A stretch of 64,000 nt of DNA from Sphingobium chungbukense (lineage in GTDB: Bacteria > Pseudomonadota > Alphaproteobacteria > Sphingomonadales > Sphingomonadaceae): assembly GCF_001005725.1 (NCBI RefSeq), contig NZ_LBIC01000010.1, forward strand, positions 160,466 to 224,465, read 5' to 3'. Made by a program: the position numbers and the translations under genes. Under the pieces are notes generated by a model, which had not been told where the DNA came from, ran no database searches, and saw only the letters and a list, made by a program, of their open reading frames with translations. This document shows positions 51,745 to 60,192 of the stretch, piece by piece. Each line of letters starts with the position of its first letter. Position 1 is the stretch's first letter.

Positions 51745-52122
51745 ATGTTCGTGATGATCGACCGCCTCTCGAGCTTCTACAATAATCTCAACATGCTCTA
51801 CATGACGCTCATGATGGCATCGCCGATGGTGGTGATGATGATCGTCGCGATGCCCGACATGTTTCCGTCCAGGCGTCTCAATATGCTGCTGCTCCTCGGA
51901 TCGGCGGTCGCCTTCTTCGGGAGCTTCGGACTCATCCGGACCCAGACGACGATCGACGATACCGCCTTTCTGCGCTCGATGATTCCGCATCATTCGGGTG
52001 CCATCCTGATGTGCGAGCAGGCCTCGCTGTCCGATGCCGAGATCCTCAAATTGTGCGGTGAGATCATCCGGTCGCAGACGGCGGAAATCGACCAGATGAA
52101 ATCGATTCTCGCGAGAAAATGA
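51745..52122 (+). CDS. DUF305 protein, probably N-terminally truncated by IS6100
   Basis: A 125-aa membrane protein. Three hydrophobic, Met-rich stretches (about residues 18-35, 45-62) precede the DUF305 core FLRSMIPHHSGAILMCEQA. The core's paired His and Met are likely metal ligands. DUF305 proteins are common in copper and silver loci. The IS6100 terminal repeat lies only eight bases upstream, so the original first 20 or so residues and the promoter may be lost. The frame is open through the junction. Confidence 0.75.
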   Translation: MFVMIDRLSSFYNNLNMLYMTLMMASPMVVMMIVAMPDMFPSRRLNMLLLLGSAVAFFGSFGLIRTQTTIDDTAFLRSMIPHHSGAILMCEQASLSDAEILKLCGEIIRSQTAEIDQMKSILARK

Positions 52123-52231
52123 CCCGGCCTTTCCAATTGGCGTCTGCCGGCTGCCGGCGCTCCGGCGGCGTTGAACGATACGCGTCCTGATTGCCGGCAC
52201 AGCGCGCGGATCGGGCACGTCGACATTCGTC

Positions 52232-52582
52232 ATGATGGATCGGGATACCGAACATGCCCGCGACAATGCAAAACGGCTCCTTCGCCGGCGTACGCTTCGC
52301 AAGCAGTTGGTCGGGGCGCACGATCTCTTCGGAGAGCCGGCATGGGAAATGCTGATCGATCTCTTCATTCACGAATGCGAGCGCAAGCCGCTTTCGATCA
52401 GCGCCGTGTGCGTGACGGCCGGATTGCCGATGAGCAGTGCGCTTCGGCTGATCCAGAAACTGTGCGACGCCGGGCTTGTCTCGCGCATCCCCGACCCGGT
52501 CGACGGACGCCGATGCTACATCCGGCTGGATCCCCCGCTCATGCAGCGGCTGCGAGCCTATTTCAGCGCGGGCGATCTTTAG
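52232..52582 (+). CDS. MarR-like winged-helix regulator
   Basis: A 116-aa protein with a winged-helix pattern: MLIDLFIHECERKPLSISAV, then LPMSSALRLIQKLCDAGLVSR as recognition helix and the wing DPVDGRRCYIRL. It is short for MarR (about 140 aa). Similar small regulators occur in sphingomonad metal and catabolic islands. The target is unknown. The copper genes are adjacent. Confidence 0.7.
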   Translation: MMDRDTEHARDNAKRLLRRRTLRKQLVGAHDLFGEPAWEMLIDLFIHECERKPLSISAVCVTAGLPMSSALRLIQKLCDAGLVSRIPDPVDGRRCYIRLDPPLMQRLRAYFSAGDL

Positions 52583-52631
52583 GCCGGGGCCATTGCCCGG
52601 GCCACCCCGAGGTGACCCGGACCTTTCTCAC

Positions 52632-52829
52632 TTATGCCGGCTGCATATCATAGCCGGCCGCGCGGATCGCCTCGACGAATTTGGCGCGGTCGTGGCTGCT
52701 CTCGATCGTAACCCGGCGCGCCGGAATATCGGGCACCACGCGGGCGTCGGCATCGATGCTGTGGATGGCCTTCGTGACCGACCGCGCGCAACCGCCGCAC
52801 GTCATGCCGGGAATGTCGAATTGGATCAT
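52632..52829 (-). CDS. copZ: CopZ-like copper chaperone (HMA domain)
   Basis: A 65-aa single heavy-metal-associated domain with the copper site GMTCGGC near residue 8 and the usual beta-alpha-beta-beta-alpha-beta length. It should deliver Cu(I) to the CopA ATPase encoded divergently. It is controlled by the minus-strand copy of the duplicated CueR-type promoter. Confidence 0.9.
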   Translation of the reverse strand: MIQFDIPGMTCGGCARSVTKAIHSIDADARVVPDIPARRVTIESSHDRAKFVEAIRAAGYDMQPA

Positions 52830-52861
52830 CTTGGAACCTCCGGTTTCTGCTGATGATCCGG

Positions 52862-52891
52862 ATATGGGGTTTCCAACGATGGCAAGGTCAA
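52862..52891 (-). promoter_or_regulatory. CueR-type promoter of copZ
   Basis: On the minus strand TTGACC (52891-52886) is separated by a 19-base spacer from CATATC. The spacer holds TTGCCATCGTTGGAAACCCC. A 19-base spacer is the hallmark of MerR/CueR-activated promoters. The sequence is almost identical to the copA promoter in opposite orientation. Confidence 0.7.
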
Positions 52892-52917
52892 TGGGTCGGA
52901 CGCGCGTTTTTTACCGC

Positions 52918-52948
52918 TTGACCTTCCCATCGTTGGAAACCCCACATT
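52918..52948 (+). promoter_or_regulatory. CueR-type promoter of copA
   Basis: TTGACC (52918-52923), then 19 bases TTCCCATCGTTGGAAACCC, then CACATT. It matches the copZ promoter at about 27 of 30 positions in opposite orientation. It lies about 33 bases before the copA start. Confidence 0.7.
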
Positions 52949-52980
52949 CTGTCTCAACGAATGAAACCGGAGAATTTTCG

Positions 52981-55521
52981 ATGTCCGATGTGATGGAGTT
53001 GAAACAGAGCACGGGTGGCGATGCGCCCGCCGCGGAGCAAGAGAAACTGAGCGTTGCGGTCGCCGGGATGACCTGCGCCTCATGCGTCGGGCATATCGAA
53101 AAGGCGATCGGCAAGCTCCCCGCGGTCGCCGGCGTCAGCGTCAATCTCGCGACCGAACGCGCCGATGTGACCTTTGCGGGCACGCCCGATCCGCTGGCGG
53201 TGGTGCAGGCAATCGAAGAGGCCGGTTATGCGGTGCCCGAAATCGAGGTCGAGCTCGGGGTCGAGGGCATGACCTGCGCCTCGTGCGTCGGCCATGTCGA
53301 AAAGGCGCTGAGGGCGGTTCCCGGCGTTGCCGCCGCAAGCGTCAATCTCGCGACCGAACGCGCCAGCATCCGGTATCGCAGCGGGCTTGTCGCGCCGGCG
53401 GATCTCGAAGCCGCGATCCGCCGCGCCGGCTATACGCCGCGCCGGCTCGAAGCCGATGCCGCCGCGCCCGACCGCGAGGCCGCGGCGCGCGAGGCCGAAC
53501 TCACGGGCCTTCGTCGCTCGCTGCAACTTGCCGCGGTGCTGGCGCTGCCGGTGTTTCTGCTCGAAATGGGATCGCACCTCGTGCCGGCCGTGCATGATTT
53601 TGTCATGGCCACGATTGGCATGCAGACGAGCTGGCTGATCCAGTTCGCGCTGACGACGCTGGTGCTGTTCGGTCCCGGCCTGCGCTTTTTCCGGAAGGGC
53701 ATTCCCGCGATCCTGCGCGGGACGCCCGACATGAACTCGCTCGTCGCACTCGGAACCAGCGCCGCCTGGGGTTACTCGCTCGTTGCGACCTTCACCCCCG
53801 GCGTGCTTCCTCCCGGCACCGCCAATGTCTATTATGAAGCGGCGGCGGTAATCGTCGCGCTGATCCTGCTCGGCCGCTATCTGGAAGCCAAGGCCAAGGG
53901 GCGGACGTCCGAAGCGATCAAGCGGCTTATCGGATTGCAGGCCAAGACCGCACGCGTCATACGCGACGGGGCGGTTGTCGACGTCGCGCTCGCCGACGTC
54001 GTCAGCGGGGATATCGTCGACGTGCGTCCCGGCGAGCGCGTACCGGTCGATGGCGAGGTCGTCGACGGCCAGTCCTGGGTCGATGAAGCGATGATCACCG
54101 GCGAGCCCGTGCCGGTCGCCAAGGCTGCGGGCGCCGAGGTTGTCGGCGGCACGATCAACACGACCGGTGCCTTTACCTTCCGCGCGACCAAGGTCGGTGC
54201 CGACACATTGCTCGCGCAGATTATCCGGATGGTCGAGCAGGCGCAGGGTTCGAAGCTCCCCATCCAGGCGATGGTCGACAAGGTGACCGCCTGGTTCGTC
54301 CCCGCGGTGATGGGAATCGCCGCGCTGACCTTCCTGATCTGGCTCGTCTTCGGGCCCGACCCGGCGCTGACCTTCGCGCTGATCAACGCCGTCGCGGTAC
54401 TGATCATCGCTTGCCCGTGCGCGATGGGGCTCGCCACGCCGACGTCGATCATGGTCGGCACCGGGCGCGCCGCCGAACTCGGTGTGCTGTTCCGCAAGGG
54501 CGAGGCCCTGCAAACGCTGCGCGATGTTCGCGTCGTGGCGCTCGACAAGACCGGCACCCTCACCAAGGGCCGCCCCGAACTGACCGACCTCGAACCAGCG
54601 AGCGAATTCGAATATGATGAGGTGCTGGCACTCGTCGCGAGCGTCGAGACCCGGTCCGAGCATCCGATCGCCGAAGCGATCGTCGCGGCGGCGAAGGCGC
54701 GGAACCTGATCCTGGCATCGCCCACCACGTTCGAGGCTACGCCCGGTTATGGCGTGTCGGCGCGGGTCGGCGAGCATGATGTCGAGGTCGGCGCCGACCG
54801 CTTCATGACGAAGCTCGGGCATGATGTATCGGCCTTCGCTGCGAAGGCGGCCGAACTCGGCGCGCTTGGCCGGTCGCCGCTCTACGCTGCGATCGATGGC
54901 AAGCTCGCGGCAGTGATCGCGGTCGCCGACCCGATCAAGGATACGACGCCGGAGGCGATCCGCGCGCTCCACAATCTCGGTCTGAAGGTCGCAATGATCA
55001 CCGGCGACAATCAGGCGACCGCCGATGCCGTCGCGCGCACGCTCGGGATCGACGAAGTGGTGGGCGAAGTGCTTCCGGGCGGAAAGGTCGATGCGCTCCA
55101 CCGGCTGCGCGCGGGCGGGCGCAAGGTCGCCTTCGTCGGCGACGGCATCAACGACGCACCCGCGCTCGCCGAGGCCGATGTCGGCCTCGCGATCGGCACC
55201 GGCACCGATGTCGCGATCGAATCCGCCGACGTCGTGCTGATGTCGGGTGACCTGCGCGGCGTGGTCAACGCGATCGCGCTGTCGAAGGCGACCATCCGCA
55301 ACATCCAGGAGAATCTGTTCTGGGCGTTCGGCTATAATGCCGCGCTGATCCCGGTCGCCGCGGGCGCGCTCTATCCGCTGAACGGCACGCTGCTTTCGCC
55401 GATCTTCGCGGCGGGCGCGATGGCGCTGTCGAGCGTCTTCGTGCTAAGCAATGCGCTGCGTCTCAAGGCCTTCCGGCCTGTGATCGCGTCCGACAGAAGC
55501 ACGGGAGGAACGCCAGCATGA
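52981..55521 (+). CDS. copA: Copper-exporting P1B-type ATPase (CopA)
   Basis: An 846-aa inner-membrane Cu(I) exporter. The ATG at 52981 was chosen after the promoter; a longer frame from 52681 runs through the promoter and is rejected. Two N-terminal HMA domains carry GMTCASC. The membrane metal site is C478-P-C480 in IIACPCAMGLATP. The phosphorylation Asp is in DKTGTLTKG (D522), followed by the SEHPIAEAI His-Pro motif and MITGDNQATA and GDGINDAPALA. It overlaps cueR by four bases. Confidence 0.97.
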   Translation: MSDVMELKQSTGGDAPAAEQEKLSVAVAGMTCASCVGHIEKAIGKLPAVAGVSVNLATERADVTFAGTPDPLAVVQAIEEAGYAVPEIEVELGVEGMTCASCVGHVEKALRAVPGVAAASVNLATERASIRYRSGLVAPADLEAAIRRAGYTPRRLEADAAAPDREAAAREAELTGLRRSLQLAAVLALPVFLLEMGSHLVPAVHDFVMATIGMQTSWLIQFALTTLVLFGPGLRFFRKGIPAILRGTPDMNSLVALGTSAAWGYSLVATFTPGVLPPGTANVYYEAAAVIVALILLGRYLEAKAKGRTSEAIKRLIGLQAKTARVIRDGAVVDVALADVVSGDIVDVRPGERVPVDGEVVDGQSWVDEAMITGEPVPVAKAAGAEVVGGTINTTGAFTFRATKVGADTLLAQIIRMVEQAQGSKLPIQAMVDKVTAWFVPAVMGIAALTFLIWLVFGPDPALTFALINAVAVLIIACPCAMGLATPTSIMVGTGRAAELGVLFRKGEALQTLRDVRVVALDKTGTLTKGRPELTDLEPASEFEYDEVLALVASVETRSEHPIAEAIVAAAKARNLILASPTTFEATPGYGVSARVGEHDVEVGADRFMTKLGHDVSAFAAKAAELGALGRSPLYAAIDGKLAAVIAVADPIKDTTPEAIRALHNLGLKVAMITGDNQATADAVARTLGIDEVVGEVLPGGKVDALHRLRAGGRKVAFVGDGINDAPALAEADVGLAIGTGTDVAIESADVVLMSGDLRGVVNAIALSKATIRNIQENLFWAFGYNAALIPVAAGALYPLNGTLLSPIFAAGAMALSSVFVLSNALRLKAFRPVIASDRSTGGTPA

Positions 55522-56012
55522 ATATCGGCCAGGCTTCCAGAATGTCGGGCGTCTCGACCAAGATGATCCGATATTATGAGCAAACGGGCCTCATCCCCAA
55601 GGCCGCGCGCCATGACTCGGGGTACCGCGATTATGACGAGGCCGACGTGCACCGGCTGCGCTTCGTTCGCCGCGCGCGCGATCTCGGTTTCACCGTCGAG
55701 CAGATCGGCGGACTGCTCGGGCTATGGTCCGACCGGAGCCGCGCCAGCGCCGACGTCAAGGCGTTCGCGCTGGAGCATATCGAACGGCTCCGGGAAAAAA
55801 TGGCCGAGATCGAAGCCATGGTTCGCACCCTCGAGACGCTGGCCGATCATTGCCACGGCGACGACCGCCCCGATTGCCCGATTATCGAGGGGCTGGCGGA
55901 GGGCGATGGCGCGCCCGCGGCGGTCGAGCCGCGCGCGCCGCGACGCTTCGGCACGGCTGGCGAGCAGCTCGCGCGGCGGCCGGTCGCCGGTTCGCGCGTG
56001 CGCGGGCACTGA
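55518..56012 (+). CDS. cueR: CueR, copper-responsive MerR-family activator
   Basis: A 164-aa MerR-type regulator. The N-terminal winged helix reads MNIGQASRMSGVSTKMIRYY. The metal-loop cysteines are C112 and C120 (HCHGDDRPDC), exactly the CueR spacing and numbering. The protein has about 30 extra Arg/Ala-rich residues at the C-terminus compared with E. coli CueR (135 aa). It should activate the two 19-base-spacer promoters upstream of copA and copZ. Confidence 0.93.
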   Translation: MNIGQASRMSGVSTKMIRYYEQTGLIPKAARHDSGYRDYDEADVHRLRFVRRARDLGFTVEQIGGLLGLWSDRSRASADVKAFALEHIERLREKMAEIEAMVRTLETLADHCHGDDRPDCPIIEGLAEGDGAPAAVEPRAPRRFGTAGEQLARRPVAGSRVRGH

Positions 56013-56207
56013 GATGATCGGCGCCCGAAAAATGCGAGCCGCTGCGGCGAACATGAGGGATGGCGCCTTGGCATGCGTATCAATAGATGCGCGGGGTCAA
56101 GCCGGAAGGCTTGGCCCGGGCGCACGGACAAGAGCGATGAGCAAGACCAGGCATAATTTTCCATCCCTGCCGCATGTCCGCGCCGTCATAGTCGCGGATG
56201 CGAAGCC

Positions 56208-56543
56208 ATGACGCGGCTGATCGCTTCGCTGCTCGTCGCGCTTGCCTTGTTCGTGTCGCCGCTGGCGACGTCGAACGCCGCGGCCATGGACCAGATGACG
56301 AGCTGCGCGTCGATGGGGTCGGCGTCGAGCTGTCCCGAGAAGAGCCGCAGCGAAAAGCCCTGCGCGCCCGCAGCCTGCGTCAACGTCTGTGCATCGGTTT
56401 GCTTCTTGCCGTTCTTGCCGGTCCTCGGCGACCGGCCGTATCCGGATGCCGCGGCAAAGGCCATCGGCCTCGCCCTTCACGAGCTTTCGGGCCTGACCCC
56501 CGAAGCTGAACCCCGGCCTCCCCGCAAACACTCCGAGACATAG
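56208..56543 (+). CDS. Cys-rich exported protein of the copper locus
   Basis: A 111-aa protein with a signal peptide (residues 1-25, ending SNAAA). Six or more cysteines follow in a short segment (MTSCASMGSASSCPE, KPCAPAACVNVCASVCF), then a Pro-rich tail. Such small Cys-rich proteins recur in sphingomonad copper islands. A role in periplasmic Cu binding is inferred. The family name is not known to me. Confidence 0.65.
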   Translation: MTRLIASLLVALALFVSPLATSNAAAMDQMTSCASMGSASSCPEKSRSEKPCAPAACVNVCASVCFLPFLPVLGDRPYPDAAAKAIGLALHELSGLTPEAEPRPPRKHSET

Positions 56544-56572
56544 TCCCACACTATTTTTTCGGAGTTTTGACG

Positions 56573-56806
56573 ATGAACATGTTTTTGATGGCGACCGCCC
56601 TGACGGTCGCAACCCCTGCGGCCGCCCAAGCGACCGATCCTCATGCCGGCCACGGCGCTTCGGCGCCGATGGACAAGCCGATGCCGGCGCATGACGCGAT
56701 GATGGCGGACGGCAAGATGAAGCCCGACGCCGACATGATGGAGCGCTGCAAGAAGATGCACGCGGCCATGGTCGCGAAGGCCGACGGCGCCCCCAAAGCG
56801 AAATAG
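56573..56806 (+). CDS. Met/His-rich periplasmic copper-binding protein
   Basis: A 77-aa exported protein. The ATG at 56573 follows GGAG. A signal peptide ends at PAAAQA. The mature part contains DPHAGHG and many Met residues (MDKPMPAHDAMMADGKMKPD), typical of small periplasmic copper sponges. A perfect palindrome follows its stop. Confidence 0.7.
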   Translation: MNMFLMATALTVATPAAAQATDPHAGHGASAPMDKPMPAHDAMMADGKMKPDADMMERCKKMHAAMVAKADGAPKAK

Positions 56807-56813
56807 CGCCGGT

Positions 56814-56839
56814 TCCGGGGCGGCATATGCCGCCCCGGA
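56814..56839. other. 26-bp perfect palindrome between copper genes
   Basis: TCCGGGGCGGCAT and its exact complement back to back. It forms a very stable RNA stem in the gap before the multicopper oxidase gene. A related stem (CCGGGGCGG...CCGCCCCGG) recurs at 60138-60162. Confidence 0.7.
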
Positions 56840-56920
56840 CTACTTCTCCCGAATGAAAACGGCACGGTTGCCGCCTCCTTGGCGGTACCCTTTGCGATGC
56901 CGTGCAAAGGACAGACAGAC

Positions 56921-58663
56921 ATGACACACACAATGGAACGGCGGATGCTGCTCCGCGCCGGCGCCGTCGGCGCCGCGGGCCTCTCGATCGCGGGGCTGTT
57001 TCCTGCCTGGGCGCAAAGCGGAACCCCCGGCACCCTTTCCACCCTCCCGACGCTGACCGGCGAGGATATCCACCTCAAGATCGCGCACAGCCGCTTCACC
57101 GTCGGCGGCCGCGCAGGCCGGGCAATCACGCTCAACGGCGTATTGCCGGCGCCGCTGGTCCGGCTCCGCGAGGGCCAGAATGTGCGCCTCCATGTCGAAA
57201 ACACCCTCGACGAGGAAACCTCGATCCACTGGCACGGACTGATCCTGCCCTTCCAGATGGACGGGGTTCCCGGGATCAGCTTTCCCGGGATCAAGGCACG
57301 TTCGCTCTTCACCTATGAATTCCCGGTCAAACAAAGCGGGACCTATTGGTATCACAGCCACTCGGGCTTGCAGGAACAGCTCGGCCATTATGGGCCGATC
57401 GTGATCGACCCCGCGGGCGCCGACCCGATCGGCTATGACCGTGAGCATGTCGTCGTGCTGTCCGACTGGACCTTCCTCGACCCGCACCAGCTGTTCAACA
57501 AGCTCAAGCAGGAAGGCGGCTATTTCAACCGCCAGAAACAGACGCTGTCCGGCCTGATCGCGGGCGGTCCCGGCGAGACGATGAGCGCGTCCGAACGACT
57601 CAAATGGGGCAAGATGCGGATGGACCCCGCCGACATCGCCGACATATCGGCGACGACCTACACCTATCTGATCAACGGCCACGGCCCGCAGGAGAATTGG
57701 ACGGGCCTGTTTCGTCCCGGCGAGCGCGTTCGGCTGCGCATCATCAATGCCTCGTCGATGTCGATCTTCAACATCCGCATCCCGGGGCTCAAGATGAGCG
57801 TCGTCGGGACCGACGGGCAGAATGTCCGGCCGGTGGCGGTCGACGAATTCCAGATCGGGACCGCCGAAACCTATGATGTCATCGTCCGCCCCGACGAGGA
57901 CCGGGCCTACACTTTCGTCGCCGAATCGATCGACCGGTCGGGCATGGGCCGCGCAACGCTGGCACCGCGCCCGGGTATGGTCGCGGCGGTGCCGCCCTTA
58001 CGCGAGCGACCGACGCTGACCATGAAGGATATGGGCATGGGCGGCATGGACCATGGCGCGCATGGCGCCGCGGCGGGTGCTGCGGCGATGGATCATGGCG
58101 CGATGAGCATGCGCGACAAGTCGAAGGTTCCTGACAGCGTCGCGGTCGGGGTCGGAGTCGATGCGATCGCCTTCTCTCCGGTCGACCGCACCGGCGACCC
58201 CGGGGTCGGCCTCGACAATGTCGGGCACAAGGTGCTCACCTATCGCGACCTGGTGTCGCTGACGCCCAATCCCGATCCGCGCCCGCCCGCGCGGACGATC
58301 GAAATCCACCTGACCGGCAACATGGAACGCTTCATGTGGTCGTTCGACGGCAAGAAGTTCAGCGACGGTGTCGAGCCGATCCGCTTCGAGCGCAACGAGC
58401 GCGCGCGCATCACGCTGATCAATCACACGATGATGACGCACCCGATCCACCTGCACGGCCATTTCTTCGAGGTGGTGAATGGTCACACCGGGCGCCAGCC
58501 GCTCAAGCACACGATCAATGTGCTTCCCGGCGGCAAGGCGAGTTTCGACCTGACCGCCGATGCCCCGGGCGACTGGGCCTTCCACTGCCATCTGCTGCTT
58601 CACATGCACGCGGGGATGTTCCGCGTCGTCACCGTTCGGCCGCATGGAGGAGAAGGCGCATGA
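56921..58663 (+). CDS. pcoA: PcoA/CopA-type multicopper oxidase
   Basis: A 580-aa periplasmic copper oxidase. The ATG at 56921 follows AAGGAC. A Tat signal peptide with ERRMLLRAGAVG is present. Copper ligands are visible in order: IHWHGLILPF, WYHSHSGLQEQ, HPIHLHGHFFEV and FHCHLLLHMHAGM. A Met/His-rich insert (MKDMGMGGMDHGAHG, MDHGAMSM) near residues 380-410 is typical of PcoA. It oxidises Cu(I) and sequesters copper together with PcoB. It overlaps pcoB by four bases. Confidence 0.95.
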   Translation: MTHTMERRMLLRAGAVGAAGLSIAGLFPAWAQSGTPGTLSTLPTLTGEDIHLKIAHSRFTVGGRAGRAITLNGVLPAPLVRLREGQNVRLHVENTLDEETSIHWHGLILPFQMDGVPGISFPGIKARSLFTYEFPVKQSGTYWYHSHSGLQEQLGHYGPIVIDPAGADPIGYDREHVVVLSDWTFLDPHQLFNKLKQEGGYFNRQKQTLSGLIAGGPGETMSASERLKWGKMRMDPADIADISATTYTYLINGHGPQENWTGLFRPGERVRLRIINASSMSIFNIRIPGLKMSVVGTDGQNVRPVAVDEFQIGTAETYDVIVRPDEDRAYTFVAESIDRSGMGRATLAPRPGMVAAVPPLRERPTLTMKDMGMGGMDHGAHGAAAGAAAMDHGAMSMRDKSKVPDSVAVGVGVDAIAFSPVDRTGDPGVGLDNVGHKVLTYRDLVSLTPNPDPRPPARTIEIHLTGNMERFMWSFDGKKFSDGVEPIRFERNERARITLINHTMMTHPIHLHGHFFEVVNGHTGRQPLKHTINVLPGGKASFDLTADAPGDWAFHCHLLLHMHAGMFRVVTVRPHGGEGA

Positions 58664-59652
58664 AATATCTTTCGATCCTGATGCTCGCCGCACTTCCGGT
58701 TCCGGCGCTCGCCGCGCAGGAGACCGGACGTGCCGGACATGCGGGGCATAGCGAGGCCGCTCCCGAAACGCCGCCAGCAATCGATCCGCACGCCGGGCAC
58801 GTCATGCCGCCCCCGGGCGATCCGCATACGGGGCATGACATGCCCGCCCCTGACGATCCGCACGCCGGTCACGCGATGCCGGGCGACGAAAGGTCCGACC
58901 CGCCCGTTGCGGGTCCGTCGGCCGCGGCGCGAAGCGGCCCCGCGCATGCCGCCGACGCCTTTTACGGCGCGGAGGAAATGGCGCGGTCGCGGCGCCTCCT
59001 CCTCAAGGAGAATGGTGCGCTCACCGCGGGGCAGATCCTCATCGACAAGCTCGAAACCGCCTTTCGCAAGGGGAATGAAGGTTACGCCTGGGATGCGCAG
59101 CTCTGGTACGGCGGCGATCTCGACCGGGTATGGCTGAAGTCGGAAGGCGAGGGCCGCTTCAACGAGGGCGGCCCCGAGGATGTCGAGGTCCAGGCGCTCT
59201 ACAGCCGCGCGCTCGATCCCTGGTTCAATCTCCAGGCCGGTGTCCGCCACGATTTCCGCGCGGGGCCCGAGCGGACGCATGCCGTGCTCGGCATCCAGGG
59301 GCTCGCGCCCTACTGGTTCGAAGTCGACGGCGCGCTTTTCCTCTCGGACAAGGGCGAAGTCACCGCGCGCTTCGAGGCCGAATATGACCAGCGCATCACC
59401 CAGAAACTGATCCTGCAACCGACCGTCGAGTTCGAACTGTCGGCGCAGGATGTCCCCGAACTGGGGCTCGGAGCGGGGCTGACCTCGGCCGAGGCGGGGC
59501 TGCGGCTGCGCTACCAGATCGTGCCCGAATTCGCGCCCTATGTCGGCGTGACCTACGAACGCGCCTTTGGCGGCACCGCCGATTACGCCCGCGCAGCCGG
59601 AGAGAAGGCCGGCGGATGGAATCTCCTTGTCGGCCTGCGCAGCTGGTTCTGA
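58660..59652 (+). CDS. pcoB: PcoB/CopB outer-membrane copper protein
   Basis: A 330-aa protein with a signal peptide (ending PALAA) and a tandem His/Met-rich region of four repeats of the DPHAGHxMP type (residues about 42-75). A beta-barrel domain starts near residue 105 (DAQLWYGGDLDRVWLKSEGE) and ends in Phe. PcoB partners PcoA in periplasmic copper resistance. The start overlaps the pcoA stop. Confidence 0.93.
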   Translation: MKYLSILMLAALPVPALAAQETGRAGHAGHSEAAPETPPAIDPHAGHVMPPPGDPHTGHDMPAPDDPHAGHAMPGDERSDPPVAGPSAAARSGPAHAADAFYGAEEMARSRRLLLKENGALTAGQILIDKLETAFRKGNEGYAWDAQLWYGGDLDRVWLKSEGEGRFNEGGPEDVEVQALYSRALDPWFNLQAGVRHDFRAGPERTHAVLGIQGLAPYWFEVDGALFLSDKGEVTARFEAEYDQRITQKLILQPTVEFELSAQDVPELGLGAGLTSAEAGLRLRYQIVPEFAPYVGVTYERAFGGTADYARAAGEKAGGWNLLVGLRSWF

Positions 59653-59674
59653 ACAACACAGGAAGGAATATCTC

Positions 59675-60127
59675 ATGACATCGAAGAAACTCCGTCTCGT
59701 CTTTGCCGCGCTCGCGGTGACCGTGACGACGCCCGCCGCCGCGCAGGCCGCCGGCGAAATGACCGTGCATCGCGACCCAGGCTGCGGTTGCTGCGGGGTC
59801 TGGGCGAAGCAGGTCGCGGGGCAACTTGGCCGCAAATACAAGCTGGTCGACAATCCGGCGCGCGCCGTGCTGGTCAAGCGTTCGGGCGTGCCCGACGCGC
59901 TGCGATCCTGCCATACCACGATCATCGACGGCGCCGTCGTCGAGGGACATGCGCCCGCCGCTGACATCAAGCGCTTCCTCGCGGCGCGCCCGAAAGGGAT
60001 GAAGGGCATAGCGGTCGCGGGCATGCCGCTCGGCACTCCCGGCATGGAAGCCCCGGGCCGCAAGCCCGATCGCTATTCGGTCGTGGCGTTCGGCGCCGGG
60101 CGGCAGGCCCTGTTCGCGAAACACTGA
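59675..60127 (+). CDS. DUF411 metal-binding protein
   Basis: A 150-aa exported protein with a signal peptide to AAQAA. The DUF411 core is VHRDPGCGCCGVWAKQV, with the CGCC metal site, and SCHTTIIDGAVVEGHAPA. DUF411 proteins accompany copper and silver resistance genes. The ATG at 59675 follows AGGAAGGA. It is 22 bases after pcoB. Confidence 0.9.
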   Translation: MTSKKLRLVFAALAVTVTTPAAAQAAGEMTVHRDPGCGCCGVWAKQVAGQLGRKYKLVDNPARAVLVKRSGVPDALRSCHTTIIDGAVVEGHAPAADIKRFLAARPKGMKGIAVAGMPLGTPGMEAPGRKPDRYSVVAFGAGRQALFAKH

Positions 60128-60137
60128 CGATCGCAGG

Positions 60138-60162
60138 CCGGGGCGGTATCGCGCCGCCCCGG
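60138..60162 (+). other. Intercistronic hairpin before the FTR1 gene
   Basis: A 9-bp stem CCGGGGCGG / CCGCCCCGG with a 7-base loop. It shares its stem with the palindrome at 56814-56839. No T-run is present. Confidence 0.5.
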
Positions 60163-60192
60163 TCCACTCCCGAAGCAGGCGGAGCCAGACCC

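Noticed and set aside
53080..55101. A 673-codon minus-strand open frame
   Set aside because: It lies entirely antisense to copA, is Arg/Asp/His-rich without domains, and arises from GC-rich codon bias.
58600..60063. A 487-codon minus-strand open frame
   Set aside because: Antisense shadow of pcoB and the DUF411 gene.
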